A DNA stretch of 64,000 nucleotides from Pseudomonas pergaminensis. Lineage in GTDB: Bacteria; Pseudomonadota; Gammaproteobacteria; Pseudomonadales; Pseudomonadaceae. The stretch spans positions 4,960,001 to 5,024,000 of the forward strand of contig NZ_CP078013.2 of NCBI RefSeq assembly GCF_024112395.2, given 5' to 3'. The notes below the pieces were generated by a model. That model saw only the letters and a list, made by a program, of their open reading frames with translations. It was not told the DNA's origin and ran no database searches. A program made the translations under genes and the position numbers. Numbering within the stretch: the stretch's first letter is position 1; each line of letters begins with the position of its first letter. Of this stretch, positions 59,964 through 64,000 are shown piece after piece.

Positions 59964-61493
59964 ATGCGTACAAGCCTCTCGAACAACATCGCACTGGATC
60001 TGCCCTCCTCTTCCCTGAACCCCGAAGCCACCCGTCCCGGTCCATTGGTGCTCAGCCCGCGCCTGCATAACAAGGACCTAGCACCCACCAAAGTCGAAGG
60101 CCGGCGCTGGGGGCGCTATAGCATCTTCGCGCTGTGGACCAATGACGTGCACAACATTGCCAACTACTCGTTCGCCATTGGCTTGTATGCATTGGGCCTG
60201 GGCGGCTGGCAGATTCTGTTGTCCTTGGGTATTGGTGCGGCGCTGGTGTACTTCTTCATGAACCTGTCGGGCTATATGGGCCAGAAGACCGGCGTGCCCT
60301 TTCCGGTAATCAGCCGCATCAGCTTCGGCATCCATGGCGCGCAGATTCCGGCGTTGATCCGCGCAGTGATTGCGATTGCCTGGTTCGGTATCCAGACCTA
60401 CCTGGCGTCAGTGGTTTTCCGGGTGCTGCTGACGGCGATTCATCCAGGCTTTGCCGAATACGACCACAACGCAATCCTTGGCCTTTCGTCCCTCGGCTGG
60501 GCATGTTTTGTGGCGATCTGGCTGGTGCAGTTGGTGATCCTGGCCTACGGCATGGAAATGGTGCGCCGCTATGAGGGCTTCGCCGGGCCGGTGATTCTGC
60601 TGACCGTGGCGTCGTTGGCCGGCTGGATGTATTTCCAGACGGGCGGCAACATCGCCTGGTCGATCCGCGACCCCCTGAGCGGCGGCGAGATGTGGCGCAA
60701 TATCTTTGCCGGTGGCGCGCTGTGGCTGGCGATCTACGGCACGCTGATCCTCAATTTCTGCGACTTCGCGCGCTCCTCGCCCTGCCGCAAGACCATCCAG
60801 GTCGGCAACTTCTGGGGCCTGCCGGTGAATATCCTGGTGTTTGCCGCGATCACCGTGTTGCTGTGCGGCGGGCAGTTCCAGCTCAATGGCCGGGTGATCG
60901 AAAGCCCTACCGAGATCATCGCCGCAATCCCGAACACCTTCTTCCTGGTGCTGGGCTGCCTGGCCTTCCTGATCGTCACCGTGGCGGTGAACATCATGGC
61001 CAATTTCGTTGCGCCGGCCTTTGTGCTGAGCAACCTGGCGCCCAAGTACCTGAACTTTCGTCGCGCCGGTTTGATTAGCGCCACGGTGGCCGTACTGATC
61101 CTGCCGTGGAACCTCTACAACAGCCCGCTGGTGATCGTGTATTTCCTCTCTGGCCTGGGTGCGCTGCTGGGTCCGTTGTACGGGGTGATCATGGTCGATT
61201 ACTGGCTGATTCGTAAAAGCCAGGTCGACGTACCGCAGCTGTATAGCGAAGACCCGAACGGCGTTTATTACTACAGCCGTGGCGTCAATCTGCGGGCGGT
61301 GGCGGCGTTCATTCCGGCGGCCGTGATCGCCATTCTCCTGGCCCTGCTGCCCGGTTTCGCCAGCGTTTCACCGTTTTCCTGGATGTTTGGCGCCGGTATT
61401 GCAGGGTTGCTGTACGGGCTGATTGCCAAGCGCCAGCCGTTCTATGCCGATGTCAGCGGCGAAAGCATTGCAGTCGATAACGTCAGTCATTAA
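59964..61493 (+). CDS. NCS1-family hydantoin/allantoin permease
   Basis: A 509-residue nucleobase:cation symporter-1 with 12 predicted helices. FALWTNDVHNIANYSFAIGL, GVPFPVISRISFGIHGAQIPALIRAVIAI (read in parts) and the DFARSSPCRKTIQVGNFWGLP loop are typical. ATG 59964 has GGAG nine bases upstream; an ATG at 59934 is in frame but less well placed. The downstream racemase suggests a hydantoin or allantoin substrate. Confidence 0.9.
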   Translation: MRTSLSNNIALDLPSSSLNPEATRPGPLVLSPRLHNKDLAPTKVEGRRWGRYSIFALWTNDVHNIANYSFAIGLYALGLGGWQILLSLGIGAALVYFFMNLSGYMGQKTGVPFPVISRISFGIHGAQIPALIRAVIAIAWFGIQTYLASVVFRVLLTAIHPGFAEYDHNAILGLSSLGWACFVAIWLVQLVILAYGMEMVRRYEGFAGPVILLTVASLAGWMYFQTGGNIAWSIRDPLSGGEMWRNIFAGGALWLAIYGTLILNFCDFARSSPCRKTIQVGNFWGLPVNILVFAAITVLLCGGQFQLNGRVIESPTEIIAAIPNTFFLVLGCLAFLIVTVAVNIMANFVAPAFVLSNLAPKYLNFRRAGLISATVAVLILPWNLYNSPLVIVYFLSGLGALLGPLYGVIMVDYWLIRKSQVDVPQLYSEDPNGVYYYSRGVNLRAVAAFIPAAVIAILLALLPGFASVSPFSWMFGAGIAGLLYGLIAKRQPFYADVSGESIAVDNVSH

Positions 61494-61506
61494 TCAAGGA
61501 CCTTCC

Positions 61507-62235
61507 ATGCGTATCCTCGTGGTCAACGTCAACACCACCGAATCCATCACTGAAACCATCGCCCAGCAGGCGCGGGCCGTGGCTGCGCCAGGCACCGAAA
61601 TTGTCGGGCTCACCCCTTACTTCGGCGCGGAGTCAGTGGAGGGCAACTTCGAAAGCTACCTGGCCGCCATCGCGGTGATGGACCGGGTGATGGCCTATGA
61701 CCAGCCGTTCGACGCGGTGATCCAGGCCGGCTACGGCGAGCATGGCCGCGAAGGCTTGCAGGAACTGCTCAACGTGCCGGTGGTGGACATCACCGAAGCC
61801 GCCGCCAGCACGGCCATGTTCCTGGGCCACGCCTATTCGGTGGTGACCACCCTGGACCGCACTGTGCCGCTGATCGAGGACCGCCTGAAACTGGCCGGCC
61901 TGTACCAGCGCTGCGCCTCGGTGCGCGCCAGCGGGATGGCGGTGCTGGAACTGGAAGAAGACCCGCTGGCGGCCATGGAAGCCATCGTGCGCCAGGCTGA
62001 ACTGGCCATCAGCGAAGACAAGGCCGAGGTAATCTGCCTGGGCTGTGGCGGCATGGCTGGGCTGGATGAGCAGATCCGCTACCGTACCGGCGTGCCGGTG
62101 GTGGATGGCGTGACCGCAGCGGTGACCATTGCCGAGTCGCTGGTGCGGTTGGGGCTGTCGACGTCGAAGATCAGGACCTATGCAACGCCGAGGCCGAAAA
62201 AAGTCATCGGTTGGCCGGGCCAGTTCGGACGGTAG
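61507..62235 (+). CDS. Hydantoin/allantoin racemase (Asp/Glu racemase fold)
   Basis: A 242-residue enzyme racemising 5-substituted hydantoins or allantoin. Family signatures are MRILVVNVNTTESIT at the N-terminus, the two catalytic-cysteine regions (one clear in VICLGCGGMAG; the first position is in IQAGYGEHG, where many members have Cys) and TGVPVVDGVTAAVTIAESLV. AAGGA precedes ATG 61507 by seven bases. It is co-transcribed with the permease. Confidence 0.88.
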   Translation: MRILVVNVNTTESITETIAQQARAVAAPGTEIVGLTPYFGAESVEGNFESYLAAIAVMDRVMAYDQPFDAVIQAGYGEHGREGLQELLNVPVVDITEAAASTAMFLGHAYSVVTTLDRTVPLIEDRLKLAGLYQRCASVRASGMAVLELEEDPLAAMEAIVRQAELAISEDKAEVICLGCGGMAGLDEQIRYRTGVPVVDGVTAAVTIAESLVRLGLSTSKIRTYATPRPKKVIGWPGQFGR

Positions 62236-62246
62236 ACCGAGGTGTG

Positions 62247-62317
62247 GCCATCGCGGGCAAGCCCGGCTCCCACAGGGGAAGGCATTCCAAGGTGGGAGCG
62301 GGCTTGCCTGAGATGGC
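62247..62317. repeat. REP doublet (outward pair)
   Basis: CATCGCGGGCAAGCCCGGCT at 62249 and GGTGGGAGCGGGCTTGCCTG at 62291, between the convergent racemase and LysR genes. Confidence 0.87.
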
Positions 62318-62340
62318 CGCGATGCGGTGTGAGCGTGCAA

Positions 62341-63264
62341 TCAAATGGCACTGAATCGCTGCCCCAACTGCTGCTCGGCAAACTGCTCAATGATGAAATC
62401 TACAAACGCCCGGGTCTTGCCGGGCAGCAGTTTGTGTTCGGCGTAGTAAATGGAGATGCTGCCGTCGTCGACACACCAGTCGGGCAGCACACGCACGACT
62501 GCACCACTGTCGAGAAATGGCACGGCCATCGGCATACTCACCAGCGCAATGCCCAAGCCTTGGGCACTGGCGCAGCAGGCGGCTTCGGAGTCGCTCATGG
62601 TCATGCTCGGCTTGAGTACCAGCGGGCTGTGTTCACGCTCGATACTGGTCAACTGCCAGGAACGGATGCGACCGGTCTGCGGTGAACGAATAAGAATGCC
62701 TGTGCAGTGCGCCAAGTCTTCTGGGGTTAACACCGGCGCGCGTTGCGCCAGGTAGTCCGGTGACGCCACCAGCACGCGATGAGCCGGCGTCAACTTACGC
62801 GCCACCACGCCCTGGGGCAGCTCGAAACCACCACCAATGGCGGCATCGAAGCCCTGCCCGATCAGGTCGACCTGGCGGTTATCGAAATGCCAGTCCGGGC
62901 TGATATCCGGAAACCGCTGCATGAACGTCCCCAGCAGCGGCACCACATAGCGATTACCAAACACCGTACCCATGCTGACCTTGAGCGTGCCCACTGGCCG
63001 TCCTTCGGCACTGGCCAGGTTGGCCACGGCATTCTGGATGGTGGTGAGGCTGCCACTGACTTCGTCGAGAAACAGTTTGCCAGCCTCGGTCAGCGTCAGG
63101 CGCCGAGTGCTGCGCTGGAACAAGCGCACACCCAGGCGCGCCTCCAGCTTGGCGACACTTTTGCCGACGGCTGCCGGGGTCAGGCTCAGGTGCCGGGCCG
63201 CCTCGGCAAAGCTGCCACCTTCGGCGCTGCGCACAAAGCATTCGATACTGCCAAAGCTTTCCAT
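62341..63264 (-). CDS. LysR-family transcriptional regulator
   Basis: A 307-residue LysR regulator: N-terminal winged helix (SFAEAARHLSLTPAAVGKSVAKLEARLGVRLFQRSTRRL, shown here in parts as FAEAARHLSLTPAAV) and a periplasmic-binding-type effector domain. It belongs to the CrgA/YafC-like group. It is divergent from the short-chain dehydrogenase at 63391 and probably controls it; the 126-base gap would hold the shared promoter. Confidence 0.9.
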   Translation of the reverse strand: MESFGSIECFVRSAEGGSFAEAARHLSLTPAAVGKSVAKLEARLGVRLFQRSTRRLTLTEAGKLFLDEVSGSLTTIQNAVANLASAEGRPVGTLKVSMGTVFGNRYVVPLLGTFMQRFPDISPDWHFDNRQVDLIGQGFDAAIGGGFELPQGVVARKLTPAHRVLVASPDYLAQRAPVLTPEDLAHCTGILIRSPQTGRIRSWQLTSIEREHSPLVLKPSMTMSDSEAACCASAQGLGIALVSMPMAVPFLDSGAVVRVLPDWCVDDGSISIYYAEHKLLPGKTRAFVDFIIEQFAEQQLGQRFSAI

Positions 63265-63390
63265 ATCGCCCCACTCTAAACTTTTGGTTTACACAGACTA
63301 TAGCAATCACGGTCTACCGGGAGGGGCTGGCGAGGTCGATACTCGGTTCCAACAACAAGGCATCCCGCCTTGAACAGCTAGGAGATCGAC

Positions 63391-64000
63391 ATGACCACAC
63401 AGCACCTCAGCGGCAAAGTCGCCTTGATTCAAGGCGGTTCTCGCGGCATCGGTGCCGCCATCGTCAAGCGCCTCGCAGCACAGGGCGCCGCCGTCGCCTT
63501 TACCTACGTCAGCTCCGCCGCCAAGGCCGAAGCACTGCAGAACAGCGTGATCAGCGAAGGCGGTAAAGCCCTGGCAATTCACGCCGACAGCGCCGACGCA
63601 GCGGCAATCCGCAATGCGGTCAACGCCACCGTCGAGACCTTTGGGCGCCTGGACATCCTAGTGAACAACGCCGGTGTGCTGGCCATCGCGCCGCTGGAAG
63701 ACTTCAAGCTGGAAGACTTTGACCAGACCCTGGCGATCAACGTACGCAGCGTGTTTATCGCGACCCAGGAAGCGGCCAAGCACATGGGTGACGGCGGTCG
63801 TGTGATCAATATCGGCAGTACCAATGCCGAGCGCATGCCGTTTGGTGGCGGTGGCCCGTATGCAATGAGCAAGGCGGCGCTGGTGGGGTTGACCAAAGGC
63901 TTGGCGCGAGACCTGGGGCCGCGTGGTATCACCATCAACAACGTGCAGCCTGGGCCGGTGGATACCGACATGAACCCGGCCAACAGCGATTTTGCCGAAA
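63391..64000 (+). CDS. Short-chain dehydrogenase/reductase, 3-oxoacyl-ACP reductase-like (cut by window end)
   Basis: The first 203 codons of an SDR oxidoreductase. The NAD(P) loop GGSRGIGAA, NNAG, the catalytic Ser of INIGSTN and YAMSK (Tyr-x3-Lys) and the PGPVDTDMNP motif are in place. GGAG precedes the ATG at 63391. Its C-terminal about 45 residues are beyond the window. The LysR pairing suggests inducible detoxification or carbonyl reduction; substrate unknown. Confidence 0.92.
   Translation, partial: MTTQHLSGKVALIQGGSRGIGAAIVKRLAAQGAAVAFTYVSSAAKAEALQNSVISEGGKALAIHADSADAAAIRNAVNATVETFGRLDILVNNAGVLAIAPLEDFKLEDFDQTLAINVRSVFIATQEAAKHMGDGGRVINIGSTNAERMPFGGGGPYAMSKAALVGLTKGLARDLGPRGITINNVQPGPVDTDMNPANSDFAE

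Noticed and set aside
1-64000. tRNA genes, rRNA, CRISPR arrays, insertion sequences, integrase or phage genes, riboswitches of known class
   Set aside because: None was recognised by reading. A tRNAscan and Rfam covariance search would settle this.

Overview
The window is an ordinary-density, GC-rich chromosomal stretch that reads as Pseudomonas, most likely the P. fluorescens group. The evidence is the cmaX-crfX-cmpX-sigX-oprF block next to ppsA/ppsR and rraA, the rlmKL-rmf-pyrD block, an AcnD/PrpF-type methylcitrate operon, an APS-type CysH next to ThrH, and a dozen REP palindromes of the two usual fluorescens types. No tRNA, rRNA, prophage, insertion sequence or CRISPR array was seen.

Layout. 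1-9.7 kb: the 5' end of smc, then purine catabolism (GntR regulator, xdhABC, guaD, a second GntR regulator, a BenE-family transporter). 9.7-18.6 kb: yggL, dacB, a CHASE/PAS/GGDEF diguanylate cyclase, rlmKL, rmf, pyrD. 18.7-21.5 kb: a small remnant of a Salmonella SPI-1-like type III secretion locus (HilA-like DNA-binding domain, IagB-like lytic transglycosylase, lone SpoA domain, InvG-like secretin). 21.7-27.4 kb: nitrate-assimilation control and uptake (nasS, nasT, a leader with two ANTAR-type hexaloops and a terminator, a nitrate MFS carrier, a PP2C-kinase fusion, SUMT). 27.4-36.5 kb: the cell-envelope stress block (oprF, sigX, cmpX, crfX, cmaX), rraA, an alpha/beta hydrolase, ppsA and divergent ppsR.

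36.6-43.7 kb is the most unusual part. A MocR regulator faces an operon of an EamA exporter, a single 620-residue protein joining JAMM peptidase, MoaD/ThiS-like beta-grasp carrier, MoeB/ThiF-type E1 and rhodanese, then a cysteine-synthase paralogue, a serine acetyltransferase with an extra C-terminal region, and an AlaX-type tRNA editing protein. Together these match each step of the mycobacterial CysO/CysM/Mec+/MoeZ protein-thiocarboxylate route to cysteine, here packed in one operon with an exporter and an editing factor.

43.8-52.4 kb: 2-methylcitrate cycle (GntR regulator, prpB, prpC, acnD, prpF, prpD, all on the minus strand) with REP pairs in most intercistronic gaps. 52.6-55.7 kb: retropepsin-like protease, inactive transglutaminase/7TM protein and RimK-like ATP-grasp ligase. 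55.7-59.5 kb: pabB, a higBA toxin-antitoxin pair whose toxin has lost its middle, thrH, cysH. 59.6-64 kb: an AT-rich spacer, an NCS1 hydantoin/allantoin permease, a hydantoin racemase, and a LysR-SDR divergent pair cut by the window end. The purine/allantoin functions at the two ends may be metabolically related, but nothing in the sequence links them directly.
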